Origin: Litomosoides sigmodontis
Lineage: Eukaryota; Nematoda; Chromadorea; Rhabditida; Onchocercidae
Length of the DNA stretch: 64,000 nt
NCBI GenBank assembly: GCA_963070105.1
Contig: OY718803.1
Span: 769,501 to 833,500, forward strand
Direction: 5' to 3'
Positions 24,801 to 37,735 of this stretch are shown here, in pieces. The notes beneath the pieces were generated by a model. It was not told the origin of the DNA, did no database searches, and saw nothing but the letters and a program-made list of their open reading frames with translations. Both the position numbers and the translations under genes were made by a program. Position 1 is the first letter of the stretch; every line of letters begins with the position of its first letter.

Positions 24801-27800
24801 AAATGAAGAGAACGAATTAATTTAAATAGTAATACAGCAAATGGATTTGGCACCGCACCAGCTCCAATATTGACAGCTGATCTAAATTAATAAATTGAAA
24901 TTCAAATAGTCCATGCTATGAAATTTTTAACATTGGTAAATTTGCATAATTTTCCTTTCAAATTGTAAAAAATTTCACAAAAATTTCAAAATTTACCAAT
25001 AATAGAATTTGTAAACAATGTCTAGAGACAATGTTTTAAGCGCATTTTTGACACAATCATTTAGTTAAATTGGTAATTTTCAGTTTGTCTACAGTTTGCA
25101 TATTGGTCAACAGAAATATAAAATCGCCAATTCGTATTTTACGTGGGAACGAAATGACTGACCAGGTAAGTAAAATGGCATAAAAATTGAAAAATACACA
25201 TGAGGGAAAAGAAGGCAAAAGGTGAAGATCAAATGAACGATTAGTGGACGGAAGACTGTCATTGATCGATTTCACAAAATGTCGCGGATGATTTAACGTA
25301 ACAGGCGTGACATGATGGTTGAATTCACGCGCACTGTTAACGACCATTTTCAGATTGATCACTGACCGGCTAATTTGCCAAATATTTTACGTAACTAACC
25401 GGAAATATTCATTACACAAAGTGCTATGTGATGTTTCCTATAATTTAAAAAAAAAAAGCGAAGGAAAAAGAACGGTAGAGAAACTGACCATAATTTGCTC
25501 TAATTTTTCATTGGCGTAAATAAGTCGAATTTGTTGAACATTTTTGTATGTGAAATGAATTTTTAATTTCAAAAATTTCGTATAACCTTGAATGATAGCG
25601 TACGTTTGATGAAGACGTACGTGACATGCGCATCCATGTACTCTCAACTTCTTCACGGCATTTTCGTTAAACACTGAAAAAAGAAAATTTTTTTTCTCAT
25701 TCCATCAATTTCAGAGAAGAAAGAATGAACCAAGCAAAAGCATCGAATTCTATTTTTGGCTTAAATACTGAAATTAACCCCCTCCTCCTCCTCCCCCTCC
25801 CTCCTCCTCACTCATTCCACTCCATCGCATTTCATTTTAATCAACCTAGTTTTAACTCAGTTTTGTTAGTTGTACAATTACAATTCCATTCCTCCTACAG
25901 CACTACACCTACGGATAGCGCTAAAAAAACAAAAGTGCAAAAATATCACTCTAAGTCAGCTTAATTTTTCCAAAATTTTATTCGGAAAAAAGCATGAAAT
26001 TTGTGAAAGTGATAAAAGCGAAAAGAGTTGTTTTTTTATTTTATTTAAAAAAATTTTTGATATGAAAATTTTTCAAAATTCACTCCATTTCGACTGCGCA
26101 AATGATCGCTTGCAGTGATCCCGAAAAGGAGAAAAAGATGTTCATTTCAATAGCAAAAGAAGAGGAATTCAATGGATGAAAGTGAACAACAAATTCGCCA
26201 CGCTAAATATTAAATTAAAAAAAAAAGCCGCATGTCGATGAGTTGAAGTGCAAAACTGACTTTCCATTTAAAGCAAAAAAAAACGATTTACTTCAAAGCA
26301 CATTATTTCAATTAACTTTTGAAATTTGTGTGTGTGCTTGTTCAAGCAGGAAATGAAATGAATGAGAAATTAAATACCGTCAATTATGGATGGAACAGAC
26401 ATAATTCAAAACTTGAAAGTGGTGGTAGGTGAAAAAATGGAAGAGAGGAATGAAATATAACAATTTTTGTTGGAAATTTCAGAAGAAAAAACTTTTTCGC
26501 TTTGCATTTTTCAAAAAAAAATTTTTTACTTAAATTAATATTTTATAGTAAAGAATGACAAGAGGCAATTTGCGTGTAAAAATCAAAGCGTTAAATTCCT
26601 AAAAACATTTGTCTACAGTTCTTTTTGCTTATTTTGCCACTGAAATGGACAGTTTTGATTTTTAGCTGATTTTAAACGATTTTAAATTGCTAATTCAAGA
26701 AGAATTAAATCAGTTAATGAAAGCAGGAAATATTGGAAACAAATAATTGTGCTGAGGGAAAAATTCGAAAAGTGAAGCAAATGACGCAATCAGAATTCGT
26801 TTAAAAAAAACTGTTATGAAGAAAATTTTTTCTTTAAATGAAATTAATTTTTCTCTCAAAGAACACAGACATAATTTTTAGTAGACAAATTACAAAGTTA
26901 ACAAGCAAAAATAAAACATTCAACGAGAGGCAATATTTTCGTTTTTTCGTTTTTTTTTTCAAATTAAGCGGGTTTTTTTTGGAACTTTAAAGAGTAATTA
27001 TTTTGGAAACTTGATGTCAATTTATCATTTCAGTGATATGAACTGATAACTTTATAAATTTTTAATGTAGAGTGTAGCAGAGAAAGATCAAAAACAAAAA
27101 GTGGACAGTTTGTGAAATTAAAAGGTCTATTTTTCGAAATTTTTAATTCTAGAACTTTAGCAGCTATTAGCATTTGGTAACATATTGTGAGTAGAGAATT
27201 TTTAAACCTCTAAATTTAAAAGTCATAATTCAAAAAAATATTTTGTTGGATTCATTCAATTGTTCTTTTTCCTGCAAATCATTACAGGTGTGAGAAGTTA
27301 TTGTAAAATTAAAAAAAAAAAGAGCTTGATAGCTACTAAACAGAAAAACGAGTTGCACTTTGATACCAACAACTAATTATTGACACACAATTTAAACTGA
27401 AATTGCAGTAATTTTAAATTGTCGATTATTTCAACATTTTGAAGTTCATATATGTAAATGAAGAAACAGCTAACAATTGTCCTCACAGGAAATTTTTGAT
27501 TTATCTTTGAGCATTTCAATGAAATGAAAAACCGAAAAAAAGACCATTGCTAGACCAGTGCTTTTTTTGTTCACTATTTTTGCTCCAAAAAATTAACAAT
27601 AATTTTTTCAATATTTAAAAAGTAATTTTTAAACAGATGCCTACATCAATAAATAAGATTTGTAAAAAATTGTGCAAATAACCTCCAGCTTATTGGTTTA
27701 TGCTTTGCTATTGTAATTTCAATTATTGCAAACAAACAGAAAAAACGTTTTGCTATTTCATTTATTTGAAAAAAAAATACCAATCACTACAACTACTGAA

Positions 27801-29001
27801 ATTTTTTGTAAATCGGAATTGTTATTCGTACGTGTTCGTAGGTTACACGTTGAGTCATTCGCATCATCCGTTTTCATTTTAATCCTTCCCATTTTCTTCC
27901 TTTCTGATTTTAATAATTCGCTAGGATTATTGCTTGCATTGCATTGATTTGATGATTGCCATCGCTTTGAAAATATTCCCATCAAGGATTTCTGAACTTC
28001 TCAAATTTTGATTAGTTATTTACCAGGAAATCTTGAATTGAGTACAAACATAATTTCTATTCATCATCTTCTTAACTGATATTCCGAAACTCATGTGCCG
28101 GCACGTTAGCGAGACAATTTCGGAAAATGTACTAAGTTCACGTAAATTAACGCATAAGAACGAACGATTGCTTAGAGTTTTAATAACTCAAAAACTTCCC
28201 AAACAACTTGTACATTTTATTAAATTACTAAAATTTCAAGGAAGTGACTTTTACTGTAACGGAGGTGTTACCGTAGCAAGAAGGGATGTAATGAGAATGA
28301 CAACGAAGTTTAATTATTGGTAACTTTAGCTGATTTACTCAGTGATACCATTAAATGTTAATTGAATAGAGGTTGCCGCTCCAGTAAATTAGCGATACCT
28401 TTGAGTGCACGGCACTTTCATATTCGATATTTCCGGTAGCGAATTTAGTGATAAATCCTATTTTCCTATTGTTTCGTCGTACTCGTGCTATCGCAACCTT
28501 TGATCCTATTTGATTTGATTTTTGACATCTTTGAAAAACTTCCCGATCATCACGATCAGACCAAAATTGAGATTTCGTCCTTAACGAAGTGACAGAATGA
28601 GTTAGATCCTCCATCGGACTCTCCAGCTCCACGTCACCCAGAGAATAATTAATTTCAGGTGAATTAGCAACACTACTACTGCTTGCGACAGTAACAATAG
28701 TGGTAGTAGCAGTGGTGCTGGTGGTGGTAGCACTAGTCATAATATCCGTTGAACTTTTATTTTTCCCAAATAATTTCCGGAAATCATGGAGAAATGAACG
28801 TGTCTTATGATTGTTATGCAAATTCGCTAGCGATGATAATTTTTCCAGCGAATCAATTTTACTAATTTCAAAATTCGCAACATGTTTGGAGCTAGTCGTT
28901 TCTTCATCATCCATAAACCTATATGATTTTGATCGTATTTTCGATTGTAAATCAGACATTGAATGATTTGCTCCGTCTTTTGCGCATTCAGCGTTGTTCA
29001 T
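18023..29001 (-). CDS. GRAM + VASt domain protein, Aster/GRAMD1-like sterol-transfer family
   Basis: Aster proteins sit in the ER and move sterol from the plasma membrane with a VASt domain; the GRAM domain senses acidic lipids. Exons on the minus strand: 29001-28527 (M-NNAECAK start, Ser/Thr-rich, ending in REVFQR), 25673-25587 (GRAM start; the join reads FQRLFNENAVKKLRVHGCAC), possibly 25157-25093, 24038-23931 (GRAM end, KFRFTTKKHIFKDLCHLW), 20930-20808 and 20329-20244 (acidic linker), then VASt: 19805-19659 (LFIDEVYPLTTEQLF), 19276-19158 (YKATSWIPENS, LGPKSISVTEKQ), 18929-18704 (EGIPYADHFII, KKNIWGIVK), 18258-18023 (GIIEKSSYSGLETHY). VASt phases close perfectly. The GRAM middle seems to miss about 25 residues, and the joint 20808/20329 is out of phase, so at least one exon is missing. 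The ORF stops at 18023 after KSKKNK without the membrane anchor of Asters. Confidence 0.82.
21810..21862. repeat. (GA)n microsatellite, interrupted
   Basis: GA-rich run with a few interruptions in an intron of the Aster-like gene. A short (ATGG)n run lies just before it at 21,678-21,697, and an AC/CG-rich purine-pyrimidine alternating stretch at 21,479-21,530. Confidence 0.9.
24671..24691. repeat. (GA)n microsatellite
   Basis: Short perfect run in an intron of the Aster-like gene, between the two halves of its GRAM domain. Confidence 0.9.
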
Positions 29002-32000
29002 TTGCACGGCTATTTTTCAGTGTCAAATTATTTAAAACTGAAAATGAGGGATAAAGTGAAACAAGAGGTGAATGAAAATACATATATTTATATGAGCTAT
29101 AAGCAATGAAGTAATTCTGTGAATGTTTTCGAAATTAATTAAAACTTTGGTGGTGATATCTTAGAGAACACGAAAACATTGGAGAGAATGAATGAAGTAG
29201 AAAATGAAAAATCAAATAAATTGAAACGCATTTAATCGAAACAATAAAGTGAGTGTAAGGCTAACAGCCATAAGGTTAAATATGAGCACTCAATGTTAAG
29301 TCATGAAATTTAGCTAAGCATAATTAATTGGAAAGAATTTAATAATCGTAAAATGCTAAAAGATTTCTGCTACATTTTATTTCATCCATATGAAAATCAC
29401 TTCTATCATACAAGAATGAGAAAAGAAAAGAATCTGATTTACTTTAACAGTAAATTAAACAGTCAAATTTCAAAAAGAAATATTAATTTTAAATTTTATA
29501 AATTTTTTTGGTACGTGTGTAGACGCTGTCGTGTGATTGAATATGAAACTAAGTTCATTGGCTAGGTTATTTGAAAAAATGACCGATTAGGGACGACTGA
29601 CTTTTCCCTTTCCATTTCTAATTATAATTCTTTCCTATCATTCCAATTGTTTATTTACTGCGGTCAGCTAGAGAAGCAAACACAATGAAATGGCAAGTGA
29701 CTACGATTGACCTACTGACCTTTACTTAATCTTTCTGATTCATTTATTTTCAAAACTTAGCAATAGTTCCTGAAATGTTCACATTTCAATGATTGATTGA
29801 TTCTGGAATTCACGCCATTTTCACAGGTAACGCTAAACTTTACACGTCTACCGGTACCAGTTATTGAAGAAATAAGTAATTTATTTGTAATTCATCTAAA
29901 ATTATAAAATTGAAAAGTTTCAATTTGAAATTATTTGCAATGTTTAGCATAAATGACAATCACCTATGACAACAACACAAACCATTGAGCAAGAAGGGAG
30001 AAATAGGAAATGCCATAAGGCTTGAAAAATAAATTGGAGCGAAAAATCAAAAAATGCAATTATTGCTACTCCTACCACGCGCTGATAAACTGCTATCACA
30101 TGCTATGACTGATGTTGACATTTTGTGCTAAATTAGAGGAGAAAAAAGTTGAGCACTTCCTCGTTGATGAATGATAGGAGGAAATTAAAATGAGAGGGAT
30201 ATGCATGAAAAGAGAAGGAATTAAAATTTTTTTTTTTGCAAGTATAAAAATGAAAATTTAATTCACAGCACATCCATAATTTACAATGAAATATTTTCAC
30301 AAAAGCGGAAAGTTTTAATGAAGTAAGTGAGAGAGGTAGTTTGATGTTAGAAGAGAAGAGAGGAAATTCGTTAGTAGTTAGTTGCAACGAACGAGAGAGA
30401 CACTTGCGTTGTACAGAAGAACTGGGTAAGTGGTAAAAGTGGGTGGCGAGCAGATGGATTAGGAGATAAGGGAATGTGACCCGGGCGGTCATCATATGGT
30501 CATTTAGCGTGCCAGTAGCACAATGAATGGATTCATCGTAGTTCAGGTCATTCGCAAACGTTTAGTTTAGCAAATGAATTCATAATTTCACTCATAAAAT
30601 GGAACAAATAGTCGTCATATTTTAATTTTGCTTTTTGCGAGTGAAAAATAAAATGAGTGAGATTTATTACACTTTTTGAAAAATATTCAAAAGTTAACTA
30701 ATTAGCTCCACTTCATTAATTGTATTCTAATGGGAGAAATCGATAATAATAAAAATCGATAGGTTATGGCAATGATTGATTTATTGTTCTTTCCTCTTTC
30801 AAATGTAAAATTAAAAAAAAAACGAAAACTTTATGCTATTTTGCAATTTGTAAAATTAATTGTAAGGACTGAATTTCCTAGAATTACATATTGCCGAATT
30901 TATGTAAGATAGCTTCATGCTCATTGTAATTTTGCTCTAATTTGTGAAATCCCTGAAAAACGTAAATCAGTGGGACTTTCTCCTAATTTTTGCTCGCTAA
31001 ATTTGAAAATACCACCGATTGCAACCGTATGATTGTACTATTTAGCCGCATTTTCTTCAGTATTTTTGGGATAACCAATTTGAAATTTGCAAAAGTTTTT
31101 TGTGAGAAAATGAAAAAACGCATTCTTTTCTTGAATAAATAAAGTTAATCCCAAATTTCTCCTCGCAATTTTTATTTTTCTTTCACATTCACAACTTTTT
31201 TGAGCAAATAAAATTATTTGCTAATTGAGCTTACGAACTTTTCCTCTTTTTTCTAAAAAAGCGATTTCGAAATTTCCCAGCGAAAAATATTGTCCTCTAA
31301 GAATGCTTAGCTAACAGTAATAATGTTAGCAATTTCTTGGCCAACAAAGAGTAAAGAAAAATTGTTGTGGGTAAGTTAGAAGTGCAAAGAATGAAATGAA
31401 ATAACTTGTAAAGAAAAGGGATTGCACGGCAAAGAGTTTCATTTAAATATTTCGTAAATTGAAGGAAAAATGATGGATGGTAAAGAAAATTGGAAAGCAT
31501 AAGCTCGTTATCGTTGGGAAGCTTGGAGGAGAAGAGAAAGAGGTGGAAAAAAGAGAGTGCAAAATTTCAAAAAATAGTTACGAAATGATGATAAATGATT
31601 TTATAATTTTCAATTTCCTTCACTTAGCACAGATCTTCGAATTTTTCTCTCTCTCTCTTCCTTATCGCAACTTCTTTTTTTTAATTTTTCAAAAGGAAAT
31701 TTTAATTTCAATTAGCAGTGTAGTGATCGAATGAGAAAAGTTTGGCATTGTCAATGCGTCGTCATTATTAGGTGTTGAATTGAGATAATAGTACGATCAA
31801 ATCTTCCAAATGCTAATTTAACGTAAGAGGAGAATTCATTTAAAAAATGTAAGAAAAGAATTTTTAACTAATTAAAATAACATCCAAGCAATCGTCCTCG
31901 TACTTTGGAATAAAATCTTTTGTTAAATTATTTATTATTCTTCTCAAATGCGCTTACTGAATTTAAGGAAATTACTTGCTTTTCCTAACGGCTGCTACGG

Positions 32001-32089
32001 ACAAAAAAGAACCTTATTATGCTTTTCGGAAGACACTGATTATGAGAAGTTTATGCAAATGTCAGTTATTTGTAAAACTCGGTTAGATT

Positions 32090-32130
32090 ATTATAAGCAG
32101 TGTATCATTCACTGATACACTGTTTATAAT
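32090..32130. repeat. Near-perfect 18-bp inverted repeat (hairpin)
   Basis: Arms 32090-32107 and 32113-32130 are complementary over 18 bp with one mismatch, which would be a G-U pair in one RNA strand. They flank a 5-nt loop (TTCAC). It lies in the gene-poor stretch between the Aster-like gene and snx-3. It is shorter than a standard pre-microRNA. Confidence 0.85.
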
Positions 32131-32445
32131 ATAATAACATGTTGATACTCATAATGGATTTAAATCAAATTAAGTAGCAGTAAAATGCTATGCTTCAGAA
32201 GAACCTAACTGGAATTTCATTCAATTATTTAAAAATTCTTTTGCAGATCAGTATCTGAAATGGAAGCGATGTTATAGTTGATTAGAGCAGATAAGAACAA
32301 CTAGAGAGATGTAATAAGTGTGAAATGTGTTTGCCAAATTTTCATGAAAGCATTGAAACTAAATTTGGCGTATATTTGAAACGAATAAATTCATGAATGA
32401 ATTATTTTCACATTTCCTTTCTTTCGTTCAGCTATTTTACAACTC

Positions 32446-32655
32446 TCATCGTTGCAATGAATTATCACGTAATTTCAACTTATCAGAAAAATTCCGGCGA
32501 ATGGGGGCTGAAAACTTTTTATAGAAAAAATGAAGTATGCTTAAGAAAATGAAGAATACAGCGTCGATTATCATGTGGCGGTGAACTGACTCTTTACATT
32601 TGGAAAATTGCTTCACATCCGACAAATCGACTCTTAATTTTTCACTTAATTTCAT
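32446..32655 (-). CDS. Candidate small single-pass membrane protein, 69 codons
   Basis: Unspliced minus-strand ORF with an ATG start and TGA stop. It has a charged N-terminal third (KLSEKLRVDLSDVKQ), a central hydrophobic helix of about 18 residues (MIIDAVFFIFLSILHFF), then a basic C-terminus. That is the layout of a small single-pass protein. I do not recognise a family, and it sits alone in a 6-kb gene-poor stretch. It could equally be a chance ORF or an exon of an unseen gene. Confidence 0.3.
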   Translation of the reverse strand: MKLSEKLRVDLSDVKQFSKCKESVHRHMIIDAVFFIFLSILHFFYKKFSAPIRRNFSDKLKLRDNSLQR

Positions 32656-35097
32656 TATTGACGAATTACTAACAAAATTTTCGCAACCAATTTTCGACTA
32701 ATTTTTATCGCATGAAAAAGAAGAAATGGACGGTAGCAAAAGGTGACAAAAGAAAATAACTAATCATTAGGTGACATTGTGCTTGAATAACCATTGGTAC
32801 TACAAAAACAAACTGCACGCATTCAATTTAGCACTTATCAAGCTAGCTTTAATCATTAATGGTACAGACGTGCAAATTTAGCACTGAAAACATCTTGATG
32901 AACCCTCAGTTAGTTTAAAAGTTTGAGTGCGATAAACTATGTAGATAATCCCCTTATATTTCAAAATACTTTAATAATTCCCTTTATACTTTAACAATTC
33001 ATAGTCGCATTAAGAACCTCAAGGAATCACGCAAACTTCACAGCCAGCATATAAATAGTATAAATGTAGCTACGAAAACGACAATATCAAATTCATCGTT
33101 TACATGTTAAGTCAGCCAAACGAAATTTCATCTATAACTGATTAAGTTGCACGTTTAGCCGAGAAAACTACATACAGTACCAACAGTATCGACCTTTCGC
33201 TCTTTTCACTCGTTCCTTTTGTAAGCGTTAGATATTCAGGTGAGCACAAAATTGGAATTACCTTGAATTGCGTCCAATTTGTAATACGAAACCGGCTGTC
33301 CCAAACGTAAGTGAAATGTTGCAAAGTCGAAAAATCTTCATGCTGCAACCGGCAGTATCATATAATAAAGAATAGTTTGTTTTATGCGAATAGGAAAGGG
33401 GATGTATAGAATAAATAAGCTGAACGAAAAAATGCATTACATATGCATTAGTAATAGGTATCAAAAAATTTTTGAAAAAATTTTAAGAATTACATTATAT
33501 AATACCAGGAAGCACTCGGTAATGGGAAATCCAGTGACAATGAATATATGACAAAAATTTGCCAGGACGTATTGGGTAAGGAATATAAATAATTGTGAAT
33601 GTAAAAGTACTGTACCGTAATTTCGAATATAATGCATTTTATACGGAAATAAGACATAAGTTTTAAAAAAACAAACTTCGAGGAAAAAATCTGCAACTTT
33701 TCTGCACTTTATAAACCATACGAACAACCTATTATTTGCCTAACTGCTAACTAATAAACAATATGTCGCAAGAAATGGAATCACGAGGATGAAAATTATG
33801 ACAGTTGGTTCGATTTACACAGGAAAAATATATGCAAAGAAGTAACAAACCACGAGCAGAAAAAAAGATATTTACGAGAGATGGATTTCATACAGCAGTT
33901 ACCGGCATCACAGCATATCACAGTAATATCGACAGCATCACATAAAAAGTCCGATCAATCCTGATGACAAAAGCATTCCACAGGGAATCATCTTCTAGGT
34001 TATCCGAAATTGCGACCACCTACTCCAATAGGATGTAATTTATATAATTGAAAAACGATGAATCATAATGTGTAATAAAAAGTTGCAAGCGACAACGGAT
34101 TATTTCCAAATGGTAATATTGATTTTCGATGGCACAATGCTAGAAAACTGAAACGGAATACCTTCCTGATTTCGTGTTATATCACTCAAAAGAAAAACTA
34201 TTATGGACTATATCGCTTTACACATAGTATAATCTAGCGAAACCTGATGAAACTGCGATATTTTGAAAATGAAGAGACCTTGGAGTTTATCCAGCTTCAA
34301 ATATTCTCTTTCATACACATACAGGATAGAAGATAAGATCTGGAATAAATATGAATAAGACAGAAAGATAAAACTTTATGAAGTGATTAAATATTCGGCG
34401 TATTGCAGTAGCAATCAAGTCCCATTCTTCCTTATCATAAACCCAAAAACATAAAATATAACATACGAACCACCTCTTTTGTCTATAAAGAAAGAGCTTT
34501 TTACTTCTATGCAAAGTCTTGGCGAAATATCGCTAGTGTTCAAATTTTCTGTGATGAAACAGGAAATACTGCATAATATAAAAAGATCAAGCAAAAAAGG
34601 AAGAATGCAAGAGTGAATTGCATAAATATAAACAGGCACAAAGGTGAAACATCTACAAAATTAGTTCGCCACTCAACTATATGTAACATTTTCAAAGCGT
34701 TACGTTTACCCCTTAAAAAACTATCATTTAATAGAATTTTCCTGTGTTTCTACCGGCCGATATAAATTATACATACTTAACAGCTAAATTCAGAATCAAT
34801 GTCAAACGCTGTACAGCAGTATTTAAGTCGTTCCACTCTCATCATCACAAAGCAAGCCAAAGTGGTGACAATTATAACAACCTATATCGTTACTTTTTTT
34901 TTTTAAAACGAGATGAAGACAAACTCTAATACATTAATCATAATATTGCCAATATCATTAAGTAACAAACCTTATGAACTTTTCAACAGACAGATTAACT
35001 TGCAAAAATAACAATTGCTTCAATGAAGCCTAAAATTTCGTTCGAATAAAAAAGACACACAGGTTGTCCACATAAATAAATAAATTACTGCACACAT

Positions 35098-36520
35098 TTA
35101 TGTCAAACGGATTTTGCCCGGAACATAATGCTTGTCAATTACTGGTTCCTGTAGAAATATATGCAAGCATCGCTCGTTTTGTGCAAGAGGGTGTCCAGCA
35201 ACCCTGTAAAGAAACCGTTACGTTTGTAAAGGATTGCCAATAATTTTAGGATAACAGCGTATCAAAGTTATATCAAACATGCCACACTAATGAAATGGAT
35301 CAACCTCTTTTTGTGTATTTCATACATATAGAAGCTTGCACAATACGCTACCAAAAAATACTGGAAAGTAGCACCGATAACCGATAAAAACAGCACATAA
35401 AAGTATAAACACAACTTCGACGTACAAAAATATAAATAGCTTTCTTACGTTCCTTAAAAACTGTATGACATAACTTCCATAAACATTTCAGATCTAATCG
35501 TCACGAAACCATAAAAGTGGCATTAACATTAACAAGAAATATTACTTGTTGATGAACAGTTCCAAGCCTTTCCTCCTTTCCTCAATAAATGAGTCCTCGA
35601 ATATACCGTCATCCGAACGAAACGGCAACTGCCGTTTGAGTGCCTTACCAGGCAACGTTGGTACGACAATCTGAAAATGAGATACGTTAAAAGGTGACAC
35701 TTCGATTATTCCATCAGATCCGTGGAATTATTAAGGAAACCAATGATTTTAACATTTTACTATTGCCACGCTAAAACTTTAAACTATGAATTAAACACCG
35801 ATTCTAGGCTATCGTTTATGCTAATAATCGCAAAATATGAAAGTTTCGCAGATGATTACTTCATCGATTCAAATGTTTTTCAACAAAAAAGTAATCTTTG
35901 CTTGTTAGATACTTGCTAGACATGTTTTTTTAAATGAAATATTAACTATAGTAGTGCTATACCTTGCTATCACGTTCTAATTCACCCCGAAGCCATTCGA
36001 AATCTGAATAACGACGACGAACACTTGATTCCTTGTGCTTGAATATTGGCAAGTTTGTCTGCAATTTAGTACGATTACATAACATGAAGCCCGAGCAAAA
36101 CCCAAAAAATAAACTTATTTTGATTCATATAAGTTAGAGGTATTTAAGAGCTCGTGTATGCCATATGGGGTATCTACGAAGACCAAATTAATAATAGAAC
36201 CAGCACTAGCAAAATCTCGCCTACATAAAGTGAGTGACTAGATAATAGAACTTGCAAAATTAAAATAAATCTCCGGAAAAATTGAAAATTTGCAGTGGTT
36301 TCATTGGAATTCATTCCATACATCTCTTGACAAAATTTTCACAACAAATTACTCTCAGTCGAATTTCATAATCCGTATAGCGTATTTTCCCAACACCATG
36401 AGTTATTGGATTAATCACTTCAATTTCCAGAAAATTCGCCGGTGGCGCATATGCCTCATCCAGCGTTTGACGTTTAGGTGCTAAGCGCTGTGTTACGATT
36501 GTTGCACTGTTATTACTCAT
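35098..36520 (-). CDS. snx-3: Sorting nexin 3 (PX-domain retromer adaptor)
   Basis: SNX3 binds PI3P on early endosomes through its PX domain and recruits retromer for cargo retrieval to the Golgi (the Wntless/MIG-14 route is the classical case). Four exons: 36520-36353, 36058-35963, 35670-35546, 35203-35098. All phases close to 164 residues; human SNX3 has 162. Visible landmarks are PPANFLEIEV, the basic PI3P pocket RRRYSDFEWLR, the PX proline loop VPTLPGKAL, then LPFRSDDGIF, FIEERRKGLE and the C-terminal VAGHPLAQNERCLH. It ends KIRLT rather than the vertebrate KIRHA. The ATG is directly preceded by a TTTTTTTAG acceptor, pointing to spliced-leader addition right at the start codon. The neighbour across a 1.2-kb gap is vps-51, transcribed the other way. 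Confidence 0.97.
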
Positions 36521-36530
36521 CTAAAAAAAG
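36521..36530 (-). promoter_or_regulatory. Probable spliced-leader acceptor of snx-3
   Basis: On the minus strand the sequence reads CTTTTTTTAG directly followed by ATGAGT. The AG abuts the start codon, so a trans-spliced leader would be the whole 5' UTR. It supports 36,520 as the start. Confidence 0.7.
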
Positions 36531-37710
36531 TCAACAATTAATAATATAAGGTAAACACTGTAGTTGTAGTTAATGTGAACCGAATAACTTTCTCATGCTA
36601 ATCGACAGCCCTATCTATTAAAGATGAATCCAAACACACATCAATAAAAATTTAAACTGAGATAAATTCAACGAATGGACACAGAATGCACAAATATATG
36701 AGTATAAGTATATATTTCTCCTTGCGCTCTTGTAGGTAAGCATATTACATGTTTATGCTTATATCATCATATGTATGTATTACTTGGAATTGCCTACAAA
36801 CAGCGTTAATGAGAATAAAATCGAAAATAGTTGCAGAAAACAGCATGGATTTATGTTGCAAACGGCTAACGCACCATTCTGCATCTGTTGGCAATTGCAA
36901 AAAGGAATATTATAATAACAATAAAGCGCTGATAATTCAACTACAATTTAATAATGCTGAAGCAATGACAAAAATCGAAAATGACATAACGAACAACACA
37001 ACTAGTGCAAAAGAGAACGCCCAGATGTAATTCCATGGATTTTAAAAGTTCAAAAAAAACTGGCAAGAACTTTGCACTAAACAGAATTAAGCAAAAATAA
37101 AATGCAACTTAGAAGTTAAGGTGCTGAAGTGAAAGCGACGCGTGGAACGAAAATGCCAACAAAAAACCAAAATGACGCATTAATGAATTCGGCGAACAAT
37201 GATGACCCGTCAAACTGACAACAAGCGACCAAAGCGCTTGAACCGAACCATCTGACGGTCCGTTAATTTAATTGGTATACATGCAGTGAAAACTTTCAGG
37301 ACGAATAACGTTCTCAGTTCCTGTCTAAGCTGTGTTTTACGTCCGTCATACGTGCACTAGTTTTCTCATTTTTTAGCTACTGGGCTATTATTATATTAAT
37401 TGGTTTATTGATTACTTATAACTGATTAAATAAGTGGTATATTTTCAAGCAGTTAATATATTTGTTGTTTGTTTTATTTGTTATTGCTTTTTCCAAGTTT
37501 TTTTCTGATTACCTTTTCTTATTACTACGTCGTTTAACTTACTGATTTAATTTGCTGTTTAATTTACTGGCATATTGCTTTTGTTAAAGGTTATTTTATA
37601 ATCACTCATTCATTACTACTGAGTTGCATCGTAACCAGTGATTACTTGTAGCTTATCAACTACTTTTTCAACATTTAATTATTTTGTCATAATGTTGATT
37701 GGTAATGACA

Positions 37711-37717
37711 ATTTTAG
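37711..37717 (+). promoter_or_regulatory. Probable spliced-leader acceptor of vps-51
   Basis: ATTTTAG lies 18 nt upstream of the vps-51 ATG with no usable donor just 5' of it. This is the position and consensus (TTTNAG then a purine) of a nematode trans-splice site. It supports 37,736 as the start. Confidence 0.7.
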
Positions 37718-37735
37718 AGTTATAAGGAACAAACA

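Larger units (their letters stand above)
29002..35097. other. Gene-poor region between the Aster-like gene and snx-3
   Basis: Apart from a candidate 69-codon ORF and one hairpin I see no exon series on either strand. From about 33,000 the base texture changes: fewer A/T homopolymers and more mixed sequence than in the introns. ORFs there are short and match no family. A long snx-3 3' UTR or a non-coding transcript are possibilities. Confidence 0.55.
36521..37735. promoter_or_regulatory. Divergent intergenic region between snx-3 and vps-51
   Basis: About 1.2 kb separates the two start codons, so both promoters must lie here or be one bidirectional element. I see no TATA-like box with convincing spacing, which is usual for trans-spliced nematode genes. 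A plus-strand ORF of 93 codons starting at 36,749 has no family resemblance and no splice context; I treat it as chance. Confidence 0.7.

Noticed and set aside
30133..30495. 120-codon minus ORF with many Leu/Phe/Ser
   Set aside because: Typical random ORF of AT-rich DNA; no exon context or recognisable domain.
33461..33727. Hydrophobic minus-strand ORF of 88 codons
   Set aside because: Overlaps a second ORF of similar bias in another frame; T-rich DNA gives Phe/Leu/Ile by chance.
36749..37030. 93-codon plus-strand ORF in the snx-3/vps-51 gap
   Set aside because: No family resemblance, no SL acceptor or splice context; in a promoter interval.
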